Positions 12,479 through 24,064 of a stretch of 64,000 nucleotides of DNA are shown here, piece by piece (position 1 is the stretch's first letter; each line of letters begins with the position of its first letter). A program made the position numbers and the translations under genes. The notes under the pieces were generated by a model. It was given only the letters and a program-made list of their open reading frames with translations. It was not told the origin of the DNA and made no database searches. The DNA lies in contig NC_065564.1 in the NCBI RefSeq assembly GCF_022605725.1, positions 4,132,698-4,196,697 of the forward strand, in the 5' to 3' direction. This DNA comes from Anthonomus grandis grandis. Lineage: Eukaryota > Arthropoda > Insecta > Coleoptera > Curculionidae.

Positions 12479-12934
12479 TCTTCACTCTATATATAAAATC
12501 CTCATCCATTTTTTCCAAGATACCACAGAAAATGTAAACAAACAAAGAAAAAATAATGCCACGGTCTCATAAGCAAATTTTATTGGCTACACGTGTTTCG
12601 CCCTGTATAAGCAGGGCATCATCAGGGCTAAAAACAATTCAAAGGGGTGTTTAATATACAACCATTTACAAAATAAAATAAAATTACTTTAGGACCTACA
12701 CATACACTGTAAAACTAAAATTTTATCGAAATTTATTATTGCTGTTAGTTTTACAGTGTATGTGTAGGTCCTAAGGTAATTTTATTTTATTTTGCAAATG
12801 GTTGTATATTAAACACCCCTTTTAATTGTTTTTAGGCCTGATGATGCCCTGCTTATACAGGGTGAAACACGTGTAGCTAATAAAATTTGCTTATGAGACT
12901 GTGACATTGTTATTTGTTTGTTTCTTCACTCTAT
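12479..12934. mobile_element. Foldback insertion of two head-to-head hammerhead-like units
   Basis: Two arms, about 12535-12712 and 12745-12922, are near-perfect inverted repeats around a short centre. Each arm carries CTGATGATG, a 5-6 bp stem pairing CCCTG with CAGGG, then GAAACACGTGTAGC: minus strand near 12580-12630, plus strand 12838-12876. The same 12 bases, TCTTCACTCTAT, flank the insertion at 12479-12490 and 12923-12934, followed on each side by A/T then AAATCC. This looks like a target-site duplication of the length made by target-primed elements. Motif and arrangement suggest a Penelope-like or retrozyme-type origin; no protein is encoded. Confidence 0.65.
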
Positions 12935-13134
12935 TAAATCCAATAATTCTTTATGCTATTTCAAGCTTTTAAAATTTAAAAATAAAATTAATGGTGTTAG
13001 TGCCTTTTATTGGAAAATTGCCCCTTATATTCAAATAATTTTTTTCAATGTTTGCAAATTTTAAATTGAAACTTTAATTAAGCATGTGCCTTTATTGCGA
13101 CATTTCTTTATAAGTTCTATTAATAAATTCAAAT

Positions 13135-13735
13135 ATTTGCTATAAGACTACCAAGTATGAAAACTTAAAAATAAATTCCCTAATTTTTCACCGATTTTTA
13201 TGAAAATGATATTTGCAGATAGGATTTTTAATTTAGAATAAAAAATGTATCTATGAAAACTGACAATTAAATACCAAAAAATGTTGCAAATTAATAAGAC
13301 TCCGACGTAGAAAAACTGAAATAAATTCCCTAATTTTTTATCGATTTTTATGAAAGTTATATTTATGGAAAAAAATTTTAATTTAGAACAAAAAATGTAT
13401 TTATAAAAATTTAAAAAAACTAAAAGTTTTTAGAATAAAAATAAAATATGCAAAAATGTGACAAATTAATGAGACTCCCAAGTAGAAAAACTGGAATAAG
13501 TTCCCTAATTTCTCATCGATTTTTATGAAAGTTACGTCTATGGAAAGGATTTTTAATTTATAACAAAAGTCGTATCTACAAAAATTTAAAAACTGGACAT
13601 TTTCAAATTAAAAATTAAACATGATAAAATGTGATGAATTAATAAGACTTTCAAGTAGAAAAACTGAAATAAATTTCCTAATTTTTCACCAATTTCTATA
13701 AAAATTATATCTACAGACAGAGTAAAAATTATTAA
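13135..13735 (+). repeat. Tandem repeat, about 4 units of 153-174 bp
   Basis: The block 'ccctaatttttcaccgattt' (or a close variant) recurs near 13178, 13331, 13505 and 13676, each time followed by 'tatgaaa.ttat' and 'ggatttttaattta'. The units are AT-rich and diverged. No ORF. Confidence 0.65.
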
Positions 13736-13789
13736 TGAAGAATAGTGATTGTTGCAAAAGAAGAACTTGTTGTTTGATCAAAAATTCAA

Positions 13790-15000
13790 CGAATATCTTA
13801 AAAAAAAACCCCTCAGTTCCGCTTAACTCAAGAAAAACTCTAAAGTGGTCGGGTCGAAAAGCCCTTTCAACCCCCTTAAAAGACCCAAATTCCGAATCCT
13901 GAAAAAAAAAAAAAAGAACAGAGAAAGACAGTCACAATGGAACCTTCGGGAGCTCCCTCATATACATTTTCTGTTTTAGAATTTCCATTGCTGTTCGTTA
14001 AGGGAATTGCTTTGAGCACATGCACCGGGTATTCCCACGGGATATCATTGTCTCGTGTTCCTCCGGCAAAAGAGCGCGCTCGAAACGGATTTTACAGTTT
14101 AAAAGTTTGATAAGGCGACTTTAAATAATAAATTATCATTAAAATGGGGAGGTGATAAGCTCCCTCCCTTCCCCCTTTAGCCCTTTAGAGTGTCCAAAAA
14201 GCCGGCATGGGGTCGTAAAAGTTCCTTGTTTATGGTTATGTTGCGCTTATCATGGGGGGTGAAAGCGCACGCGATCAACCCCCTCAATAAAAATTATTCA
14301 TTTTTAATTTTATCGTAATTGTAAAGGCTTATGTAGGTATATGTACCGATATATTTTGTAAAATTTAATAAAAGGCAATAAACGAAAATTCCCTGTACCG
14401 TAGGCAAAAGTGTCTTTATTGGATCCTTTGAGCACTGAGCGGGATTAAGCGGAAAAACCCTTAATCTTCGGATATTTAAAATGCGAACAAAGAGAGGGAG
14501 GGAAACTTTTGAAAATTAATTTCGAATGCCAATCATATTTAAAATGGGGGTTTACCCAGGGTGATATTTTTGGAAGAATTACACGTAAAAAGAATCAACT
14601 TTTTTTTATAGCTTTTTATAGCTCATAAACTTTTTGAGTTAAAGGCGATTGTGTCATCCAAGGTCCAAAAACCAGCAAATTAAAAACCAAATTGTAATAT
14701 TATGATTTTTATTTTTTAACTGAAATTATCGGTCATATATTGGGAACCACTGAAAATATTTTCATGACAAAATAGTGGGACTTTTAAGAATCAATTTAAG
14801 TCTAAACAAACGATTTTGAGTTAATAAGTTTGGTAGTTAGGGTCATTTTAATTTGAGCACTTGAGAGATTTTTTCGCAAAACTAGCCAGACTATCTTAAT
14901 AAAACCAGAAGTATTCTTAAAATAGTATTTAAGGTCCCAAAGTGCTTATCCAATAATTCGTAAGACATTTAAAGATGAGAGCTTAATTAAGCACTGGACT
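13790..15000. other. Gene-free single-copy island
   Basis: Mixed composition between two repeat blocks. No domain, splice structure or RNA gene is recognised. Confidence 0.4.
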
Positions 15001-15039
15001 TGCACTTTTTCTTTATAAATATTCTATACTCAAGATTCC

Positions 15040-15180
15040 ACTTTATCGGTGCGAAATTAAAAAGCATTTTACTTTTTTCTTTACTGTCCAACGCATTCTC
15101 AAATCAGACCTACAGCAACAGATCAATTGGCCGGCAAGATTACCTGATTTGACACCTCGAGACTTGAATGAAAAGTTGTA
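15040..15180 (+). pseudogene. Tc1/mariner-like transposase shard
   Basis: The plus frame ending at TAA 15178-15180 reads QRILKSDLQQQ and then WPARLPDLTPRDL. This resembles the W-P-x-R-S-P-D-L-x-P-x-D segment next to the last catalytic aspartate of Tc1/mariner-type DDE transposases. It stops soon after, has no upstream catalytic residues and is embedded in a repeat. A mirror copy lies at 18298-18504 on the minus strand. It is a fossil with no expected activity. Confidence 0.5.
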
Positions 15181-15535
15181 AAACACTTAAATTTTTTAAA
15201 ACTTAATTACTTATCTAAAAAAAACTGAATTTCCACTTATTGGCGATACGAAAATGGCACAACTATTACAATTTTTATAGCCTTAATAAAATTTTGTTTT
15301 ATTTCAGGATTTTGAGGTAATTTTTCCACGTCTTGCAGGTATTTGCAATATATAATATTCCAATATAGGGTTTTTATTTAATTTTAGGTTTTTAGGGTAA
15401 ACTGTTGCGTTTTAATTTTTTTTTAATTTGGGGATTTTTTGGATTTTCTTGAAGTTTTCCAGGTTAATGTAGTAATTTTTTAATTATTCCAGGCATTTAA
15501 ATGACGTTTTACGGCTCTAATTTTTACACTCGATT
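15180..15535. repeat. AT-rich repeat with 'ttccaggtt/cattt' motifs
   Basis: The left part (15180-15260) is shared in inverted orientation with about 18220-18320. The rest carries several short 'tccagg' steps spaced irregularly in T-rich DNA, like those at 18500-18840 and 54060-54420. Nothing coding. Confidence 0.45.
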
Positions 15536-16155
15536 ACTGCACCTAAAATATTTGATGAAATTCTTCTGAAAAATTACTGTTTTTCGTCCATATTATCGAA
15601 TTTAATAACGCTGTTTTTATACTAAATATGTATGTATATAATTTTAACAAATTTAAATAAACAATATTATTAAATTAAATATTGAATATATATATTATGC
15701 AAAAACATGATTTTTTATCAGCACAACTATTACCCCCCCCACCCACCCAAAACTTTGCCCAGTAAGAAATTTTTTTGGAAAATCACCGTTTTTCGTTCAT
15801 AATATCCAATCTAATAGCACTGTTTTTGTATATATATTTATTAAATTATTTATATACATATTTTATATAATTATTTTGAAAAACAATGATTTTTAAAAAC
15901 AATTTCTTACTGGTAAGTTGTTTGGGGTGGGTGGGGGGTTAAGGGTTAGCCTAATGCAAAACGAGTTTTTTGCAGAAAATAATTGCCTGAGAAAAAAATA
16001 ATTTTCAAGAAAATTATAGGTGATATAAAAATCTATAGTGTTTGTATTTATACTTTTTCCACATAACCTTAAGGTTTTCGAGTAAAACGTGAAAAAACCC
16101 CATATAATTTCTCAAAAGCAAGGCGTATCGCTATGAAAATTGCCATAGTTGTGCC
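15535..16155 (-). mobile_element. Reverse copy of the G/C-tract TIR element, ends degraded
   Basis: A C-tract near 15732 and a G-tract near 15922 face each other as in the other copies, with 'ttcttactggtaagttg' beside the G-tract. At the right it runs into 'cataaccttaaggttttcga' and 'gttgtgccac', the sub-terminal part also seen at 18120-18230 and 26095-26220. Terminal CCCAAGCAA ends are not found. Confidence 0.6.
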
Positions 16156-16159
16156 ACAA

Positions 16160-17650
16160 CACATCGTTATCATATTTTCAAAATTTCTGGAAAAATTAGT
16201 TGACATTTTATTAACAACTTAATTTTACTTACAATGTCCTTTATCAATTTATGCATCAAACTAAAGCCCATTTAATTCATGAAATTTGCCTTGACTAAGA
16301 AACTGCCCTCATTGTTCCCAATTAAAAAAAGGGAACAATTCATGACAAAAATTCATCGTTCATATTCGAGGCTCTAATATTGATTCCGTCGCGATAATCG
16401 CCCCAATTGTCAATAGGGCGTTAAAACAACAGAATGAAAAAAAACAACAACATTATATATATGGCAATTGGCATGTCAGCCGGGGAGGGCGTTATTGTTT
16501 CGAAATCCGGCTCATAAAATCCCCGAACGGATCTTGGCAAATAAAACCGTCGATTTTCCGAAAAATAGTTTTCAGGAAACAATGCATAATCCCGGCTCTG
16601 GGGGTCATTAAAATTTTCCGATGCGTAATTTAATTGGATATGAATGATCTCTGTTTGTTTGTTTGTTTCTTTTTTTGTTTGTCAAATCAACCCTCTGAGG
16701 GTCAATTGTTGTTCGCTCCGTCCCGGCATACCTGAGACCCGACCCTTATCAATTACAAAGAAAATCAATTTCCGTGTAACTGACACGAGGTGAAACTTCA
16801 CGCTTTCGGCAATTGTTTAATTTGGCAAAGGTTTAAAAAAAAAACACGAAATTCCCCCGGAATAACAATAGAGAAACGGGGAAAATGGGAATTTTTCAAA
16901 CGGAAAATAAAACACCCCGATACGGGTGGCAAAACACCGGGGGCGGATGCAGTTTGATAAATTTCCCGACCGGTTCCTTCTTTTATTACATAATTTTGAC
17001 GTCGTGTGTGTGTTTGGGGAGGAAAAATGAAACTTAGAAGTTTGATGTGACTGCCAATAGCAGCTTTAAATCGAACTGTCATGGAGAATAAATCGCCCGG
17101 ATACCTCTGATACAAAAGGAGGCCATAAATTTATTTAAAAAAAAAAGAAACCCTCTTTCTAGTAACATTAGTCTTGGGTACATTCAAAATAAATAAGATC
17201 TTTTCAGTGAAAGAAGTGCTACACGTATTAGCAAATAATGCTTATTGAATGCTTGAAAACCTTCGCCAAAATTTATTTTTATTTAAATATAAGCAATACT
17301 CTAGAAATTTATTTCAAAATATCCCTGAGTAGAGGCAGGTTTTCGGGGAAGAAAACACCATAGAAAAACTATGTTGTACCCATCAAATCTCGTTACGAAA
17401 TTGCCCGCGGAGAGGCGGATTTTATTTATTTATTTATTTAAAAGGAAACGCGAAGAAATGGAAAATGGAGTTCGAGGAACGCAACAACGAGCATAAATTT
17501 AAATGTTTACACACTTAAAAGGGCCGTCAAAGGAGGAACGAAATGAAAAGGGAGACGCTAATGGAAGGAGCGGGCCGGGGAGTGTTTTTCTTCTTATTCC
17601 GACAAATATTTAGATATCGGAATTGCGTTAACAAAACAGAAAAATGTTTT
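16160..17650. other. Gene-free single-copy island
   Basis: A relatively GC-balanced segment. A 105-codon minus frame at 16798-17115 has no recognisable domain and no splice context and is more likely chance than a gene. Short poly-T, 'tttatttatt' and GTTT-type microsatellite runs occur near 16654 and 17430. Confidence 0.4.
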
Positions 17651-17964
17651 TTTTTCCTTTATTTATTTATACAGAGTGTCCCCGTTTAACCGATCAAAAA
17701 TGCTAGAGTACCTATAAATAACGCACGAAAAGTAGAGAAGCTGCATAGATCATACATTTTTGATTAGTGTTCAAAGTTTACAAGACTGTTCAACATTTAT
17801 AATAACAACCATGCAGAAGGCTTTTCTTTTCCTATCACTACTTGTTGGGAATAGAATGAGGAATAAACATGTTATATCAAGATTGATTTTGAACGTCTCA
17901 AGGGGTTTTTGTGTAAAGAATCTTAAAAAAATGTTCTATAAATAAGAACCCCAGCAACTCGTCG

Positions 17965-18235
17965 TATATTATTATCATTTCATATATATTTATTCAACGA
18001 TTTTTTTAAGGATAGGGTTAATAAAAAACGTTTTTTTTTTGCAGAAAATGGTTGAATGAGAAAAAAATGCTTTTTAATAAAATTATAGGGGATAAAAAAA
18101 TCTATAGTTTTTGTATCTATACTTTTTTCACATAACGTTAAAGTTTTCAAGTAAAACGTAAAAAACCCCATTTAATTTCTCGAAGGCAAAACGTATCGCT
18201 ATAAAAATTGTAATAGTTGTGCCATTTTTCTATCG
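17965..18235 (-). mobile_element. Internally deleted reverse copy of the G/C-tract TIR element
   Basis: It keeps 'tatatttattcaacgatttt' from one sub-terminal region, joins after 'aggatagggttaataaaaaa' to the other sub-terminal region ('cataacgttaaagttttc', 'aaaaccccat'), and lacks the G/C tracts themselves. It abuts the transposase shard copy to its right. Confidence 0.5.
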
Positions 18236-18297
18236 CAAATAAGTGGAAACTCAGTTTTTTTCAGATAAGTCATTAGGTTTTAAAAAATTTAAGTTTT

Positions 18298-18504
18298 TTA
18301 GAACTTTTCATTCAAGTCTCGTGGTGTCAAATCAGGTAATCTTGCCGGCCAATCCGTCTGTTGCTGTAGGTCTGATTTGAGAATGCGCTGGACAGTAAAG
18401 AAAAAAGTAAAATGCTTTTTAATTTCGCACCGATAAAGTGGAATCTTGAGTATAGAATATTTATATGCCTTAAATAATATAAAAAAACTCAAAAAGTCTG
18501 GCAA
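18298..18504 (-). pseudogene. Tc1/mariner-like transposase shard, mirror copy
   Basis: On the minus strand this frame ends with SDLQQQTDWPARLPDLTPRD, nearly the same peptide as at 15040-15180, followed by a stop. The shared DNA extends beyond the frame on both sides (about 15020-15260 against 18210-18470), so this is a duplicated repeat that includes a transposase fossil. The upstream part of the frame is hydrophobic, A/T-driven and not transposase-like. Confidence 0.5.
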
Positions 18505-19120
18505 ATGTTAAAAATTTTAAAATTAAAAACCAAAATTTATTTGAAAACATTAAAATTAAAAGAAAAGTGATTTCAAATATCTGGAAGACGTGGAAAATGA
18601 TTTCAAAGTTCTGGAATAAGTTATTTATTCCAAATGCTTGAAATAATATGAAAAAAACTGGAAAATATACTAAAACATTAAAATTAAAAGAAAAATATTT
18701 GGAAGACGTGATGATTGATCCAAAGTCCTGGAATAAAACGAGATTTTATCAAAATGCCTGGAATATCATAAAAAAAATTTACCCTATTATACTAGAAATG
18801 GACTTTAAGTAAAATGACGTAGACGTTCCAAGGGTCCAATTTCTTAACCAAGAATTATTGTAAGAAAAACTTTATTTTCTGTAGCTATGGTAAAGCTATA
18901 GCCATGAAATAAATATCATCTTATAGGCTATTTAATAGGGTTTAAGTTAATATAAAAAAACTCTAAGAGATATGTAAAAGGCTTTAAGTAAAATAAGGTT
19001 CAATTTCGTAATGAAGAACTCTTGTAAGAAAAAAATGATTTTCTGTAGATGTGGTGCAGCTACATAAATTAAACATTAAAAATAGTCATAAAATAGACAG
19101 CATCGTATGAGGAATTTAAT
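18500..19120 (+). repeat. Degenerate tandem 'ctggaa' repeat region
   Basis: Phrases such as 'ctggaagacgtg', 'ctggaataag' and 'aaaacattaaaattaaaaga' recur at irregular spacing from 18530 to 18790. Two copies of a 'ttgtaagaaaaa...ttttctgtag' block follow about 167 bp apart (18858 and 19026). Non-coding. Confidence 0.5.
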
Positions 19121-19129
19121 AAACTTATA

Positions 19130-22100
19130 ATTAATAATTATTTGTTTCTAAAAAGACACAAAAACGGTTAACAAATAAGAAAATTATTGCTGTTTTTATT
19201 CCCTGGACAGCTGTTATTATTTTGAGCATTTAATTAAATAAAACCATTTGTAGCTTTGTTATTCTTTACTCGATTGAAGCAAAACCAAAATTTTTACTTA
19301 AAGAAATTCTTTTTCTTTCTAACGCAGTTTAAATTATCAAAATCGTGTTAAAAATTAATTAATTATAACCAAATTAACCATCTGGACACTTGTATTAAAC
19401 CAAATAAATGCGCATAACTTTGGGGTTGATGATAAATGACAAGAGAAACAGTTGTACTCGTAAAAATGGCTACTGGTTGACGATGATAGTTTTTGGCTAT
19501 TAACTGCACATTAACAATGTTTTAACAAAATACGTTTTTTATGCCTACCTTACACAGAAGTCGAAATATCTTAATAAATAAACGGTATAATGCATGCGAA
19601 ATTTAATTAAAATCGAGCTGGTAGTTTAAAAGTTATGATAAATAAGCAAATAATTCATCTTAACTTTAACACCCTGTATCTTTGTTATTAAACATTTCTG
19701 AGAAAAATTTTATAATGAAAGTCTATTTCTTTTTAAATTCATTATCACGTATTAAAATTAATTACGTTTAAACTGGACCACCCTGTATGTTAAAAAAATG
19801 AAAAAATATCACTGCCAGTCTTTAACAGGTATCTTAGACTAACTGTGGTAGAAATTGAATCTGTACTTAGTTGCAGTTTTTTCATATACAGGGCATTCCA
19901 CTAACAAAAAAAAATCATTTTTTTGTGACTCACCTTGTGTAGATAAACGTACTTTAAGTTTGTACATTTTTGGCAACCCTTTTTGCCCCATGTTAATGCA
20001 CCCTATATTTGCCCTAATTGCAGGATTAGATAACCGAAAATTCGATGCAAACCTGAGGTTAAAATAAAATACAAACACCACCAGGGGTGAAGTTAAATCG
20101 TTTTAATGATTATGATGCGCCCAAACGAAATCGCGGGGTGGTTTTTGGTGGTTCAATGGAGGTGAGGGAGGAACTAAGCACCGTTTAAATATTTCAACCC
20201 CCTTGAAAAAGGGAAAAATTAAAAGCGGAAAATAATTTTCGGGGGAGCCACTTGGCTTTTATTCGCGGACTAAATGCGGGCTTACGAATTCGACGAGTGG
20301 TCCGTTTGCCCGCGTATTTTCGAAATTTTCCGAATTAATAAATGGGGGCCTTTCAAGTTGCAAATAACGAATCAGTTCGTGGCTTTATTTCATGCGAAAT
20401 TATTTATTTTTTTTTCACTTAATTCCTTTGTGCTTAATTTTTGGTTCAAAAAACTGCAAATTTAAACAAGGACAACATACTCTTAGGACAATTAGATGGA
20501 TCCTTAGTTTAACAGTTTAATAATAGTTAATCCAAGAAAAAAAGTACTTTATATTGACTCTGTTAAATATTTAAATCCTTGTAAGCTCTTGAATGCTTAT
20601 TGCATTGCCCCTGATCGATTCATTGCTATCTATGAAAATTATTAGAAGTTGAGCCTAAATCATTGTCTGTTGACCTTTATAACTTCTCCAATCCAACAAT
20701 AATTTTAACGCAGAAAGAGGTATTTTTGGACCCAGTTTTTGAGCCCAAAAATGGGTCCTTAATATGCAATATCTTGGTTAATATAAAAACTATAACATTG
20801 CAGTTGATCTTGTTGGATTCATAAAGACGAAACTAAGTCAAAACCGTTGGAATTATTTTAATTGTTGAAATAAAAGCCGAGATATTGACCTTCAATTTTC
20901 AAATTTGAGTGAATTATGTCAGCGACTTATACCTGGTTATAATGAATAACTATTTCTCAAAACGATTATCGGGAAATTAAGAGTACTTGACCCACATCTC
21001 TAAATTTTAGCAAATACAAATTTTGATGTAGAGAAATATTTCCTAGTAATACATCAAAGTCAGGATTACTTTAAAGGAAAGTATACAGACTTAAATTAAG
21101 CATTATTTTTCGAGTATAGTTTAAAATTTAGTCATAATATGTGCATGATCTCGAGCAGTTCATGCTCCTTAATTAATTCGCGTCGATCCTCAAGATCCTA
21201 AGTAAACTAAATAAGGGCCTTCAAAGGCGAAAATCACCCCTGAATGGGACACTAATTGTGCCGAAATCACGCCCCAAATTGGCTACAATACCGGAAATTT
21301 AAACCCCACCGATTGCCCAGTTGAAATGCAAATCGACCACGGATACTTTACACGCAAACAAGGCGAGTTTCTTCGGTTCGAAATGAATTTTTCCAAAAAG
21401 GAGGTTCGTTTGTCAAGACAAAGAGTGGAAATTTTATAGAGTGTGGTCCTAAAATCAAAAAGGGGGCTGCAAAAAGCACGCTCACTTATTATTGTAAAAG
21501 AACTAAGGTTAGTTACAACGAAAATTGTCACATATACTATGGCTAAGAGACGACAAACGGAACGACTAATAACAGGAACTAGTGGAGATACCTATTTAAC
21601 ACTATACAATATACATCTTTAAAAAACTCACAGTTAAATTCTTATTGCATACCAAAATTACCAAGTAGGGAATGGGAAGGGATTAAAATAATATTAGACA
21701 ATTACTAGCTAATTAATAATTTAATCAAGTTATTTTCAAGGGAATCAATCTGGATGTTGAATGATTTTTCTTTTGTCCTGTTGTATTTCTAAAAGCTCTA
21801 GGTTATTTAGGTTGTCGCGGTTTTGTACTCTGTGTAAAATTACATGGTCTGTGACTTCTAGAGCCACCTGTTTTTTTTTTTTTAATTTATTGTAAGAACA
21901 ATTCTAATTAGATTTGACTACCGCTACCTCGTATTTTTGGTAAGCAAAAAGAATTTAACTGTGACCTTTTTAGAGATAAGATAACTAGCTATCTCCACTT
22001 GTTCCTTTTAAAGGGAAATGACATAATTATTAAGATTGTTTTCATTTCGTTTTATCTGTGTTATCAGAGGAAACCTTTTAAAAGCGTATTTATATTTTAA

Positions 22101-22740
22101 ACTTATTTAACGCATTAACCCCACCTCTCCTTTTTCATTTTTAGTCCTCAACCTGACGCACAGTGTTTTGTCTAATAATTCTTATTTATTTTTATTTTAA
22201 AATGACTTTTATCGTATACTGTAAATTTAGAATTTTCTACATAAGGAATTTTCTGTAGAAATAGGAACGTTTTTTTTTTACCTTAACTTTATAAGCAAAA
22301 AGTGGAATTAAGCGGTTGTAAATCGGGATGCACTTTATATTCGACGTCGCAAAGGGCCGGAAAGACCTATCTTTATCAAAATTTATAGCGGAATGTACAC
22401 AATATATGCCCAGGCCCGGCTTTATATGGAAATTTAGATTTACGGCCGCACGATCTTCACGCTTCGCGAATCCTCCCTGCGGACGCTAAGATTTTAGGCT
22501 ACAGACGTCGTCCCTAATGGAGACGATTTGTTTGTTCGCTAAATACATTTCAAAATAAACCCGGAGCAACACGGATCGACATGATATACTGAAATTTCTA
22601 AAGTGCCTACGAGCTTTTAATCCACCGCGGGGCGAAAAAAAAAACCGCTCGAGCTAATAAACGAAGTTAAAACGAGACATTGAAGGGAAAATGGGGTAAA
22701 TATAGAGAGCGGAGTAATTAGATTCAGTTTGCTACATTAA
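19130..22740. other. Long gene-free stretch
   Basis: No gene is supported. Short 'caccctgtat' and 'acagggcattcc' ends near 19672, 19780 and 19888 resemble termini of Tc1/mariner-type elements, but no pair could be matched to define an element. The frames at 19839-20081, 20274-20465 and 21283-21531 have no recognised domain. Confidence 0.4.
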
Positions 22741-23151
22741 TAAGTTAAAACATGACAGAGAGAGAGAGAGAGAGGCAAAGAGGGGCCCGCCAGGAGCAGC
22801 ACAAACTCCGGCAAAGTTTACCCCAACTAGTCGCGAGTCTAAGGCTAAAAACACACGAGGCGGTTTGCAAGCGGTTTGCGCCGCGACGGTTGTCGCGCCG
22901 TGGTCGAGCTCGACGCCTCGTTTATGGGACTTGTGAGCTTTGAAACAGACGGCGCCGCCTAATCCCATAAAACGCGGCGTCCGTCGCGCGTACCCTGCTC
23001 GATACCATGGGCCGCCGGCACGCCGCTTGGTTTTTATTGCTTTAGCGGCACTACCGCGGCACATCATTTACTTATCTTCTGTGTTGCAAACCACACGTAG
23101 GGCTTTTTGGTGCGTTTTTTTTTGTGCAGTGTTGAAAATTGTTCATTTATT

Positions 23152-23279
23152 ATGGAAACCAGGGATTCAACATAGAAAAATTAATTACTGAGGTTCAATT
23201 GAGGCCAGCGATTTGGGATATGCGTGATGATAATTTTTCCTTTGGTATTAGCTTTTGTACATGGCTCTTGGATCAATAA
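23152..23279 (+). pseudogene. MADF-domain protein N-terminus of Harbinger element (fragment)
   Basis: After an ATG at 23152 and a one-base frame change, the frame from 23166 reads FNIEKLITEVQLRPAIWDMR, the start of a MADF (Myb/SANT-like) domain: hydrophobic I-x-x-V then RPxIWD. PIF/Harbinger elements of animals carry such a DNA-binding protein beside the transposase; it helps bring transposase to the ends. Homology stops near 23240 at the deletion junction and a stop follows at 23277-23279. Broken and surely non-functional. Confidence 0.75.
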
Positions 23280-23515
23280 AAGTAACTCCTGGTATGATTC
23301 CTTTGACATTCTGGTGAAATTAAATTAAATTTTCCGGATCTTCACAAATCTCCTTATAGATGGTATTAAAATATCCCTTCTTGTTTCTTTCCATAACTAT
23401 GGGATGTATCCATAGCTTACGTTTCGTTTTATTTGTTTTTTTTTGGTTTTTTGCGTAATGCCAGTGCCGATGCCGCCAACAAAAATAAAAAATCATCTTT
23501 ACTGTCGGAGTCCAT
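23242..23515 (-). pseudogene. HARBI1-type transposase N-terminus (fragment, frameshifted)
   Basis: On the minus strand the ATG at 23515 opens MDSDSKDDFLFLLAASALA. In a second frame the text continues KRKLWIHPIVMERNKKGYFN and ICEDPEN, and in a third RMSKESYQELLLLIQEP. Together these follow the well-known N-terminal layout of Harbinger transposases (W-x-H-P, then a short 'DPE' step, then 'RMS-x-x-x-x-x-ELL'). At least two frameshifts and loss of the whole DDE nuclease domain show it is dead. The cut coincides with the end of the MADF fragment on the other strand. Confidence 0.8.
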
Positions 23516-23702
23516 TTTGCTCACGATAAATAAAAAACTGTGAACTGTACGCAAACCTTGGCAACATCAAACTGATCTTGTAATTTTTCGTGCCGTTCGT
23601 AGTTGCGAAAGCCGTCGCGTGTGTTTTAAGTCGAGCGGCGGTCCACCGGTCGCCGTCGCGGCGCAAACCGCTTGCAAACCGCCTCGTGTGTTTTTAGCCT
23701 AA

Positions 23703-24060
23703 TGATATTTGCCCTTTTGCTTACGATAAAACTTCCGGGGGGGTCTGTTTACACTTAAAAATGTTGTGAGCGAAAAATAAATTTGAATTTTATTAAAAGG
23801 GAGGTGACTTGATTGATTAGACAGGGAAAAGGGGGGGCGAAAATTAGGGACCTCTAATTTTGTTTTAATTATGGCTTTCTTACAAGAAATTTGATATTTT
23901 TTCCAAGAGTTTTTTAGCAAAATTGTGTAAAACGCCTTAGTTCTTAACAGTTTTTTGCAAAATACTTTAAAATTACTTTCAGGAACACCTGATCTAATAT
24001 TCCCTAAATTCTATCCTAATTTTATCAATAACTTTCCCTATTAACCCATATGAATTAAAT
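23703..24060. other. Gene-free AT-rich spacer
   Basis: No repeats or coding signal of note between the Harbinger element and the next tandem repeat. Confidence 0.4.
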
Positions 24061-24064
24061 GAAA

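Larger units (their letters stand above)
22843..23699. mobile_element. Internally deleted PIF/Harbinger transposon with 47 bp perfect TIRs
   Basis: Positions 22843-22889 are the exact reverse complement of 23653-23699 (end motif GGCTAAAAACACACGAGG). TAA lies immediately outside both ends (22840-22842 and 23700-23702), the 3 bp target duplication typical of PIF/Harbinger. The element is distinctly GC-rich and CpG-rich against its surroundings. Inside are two converging gene starts: a MADF-domain protein on + (from 23152) and a HARBI1-type transposase on - (from 23515), both cut off near 23240. This is what an internal deletion of a full two-gene Harbinger element would leave. Both frames are also shifted, so the copy is dead as a source of protein but keeps ends a live relative could move. 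Confidence 0.88.

Noticed and set aside
22752..23191. Arginine-rich ORFs over and beside the (GA) run
   Set aside because: They are driven by a GA microsatellite and by the GC-rich Harbinger terminal repeat, and overlap on both strands.
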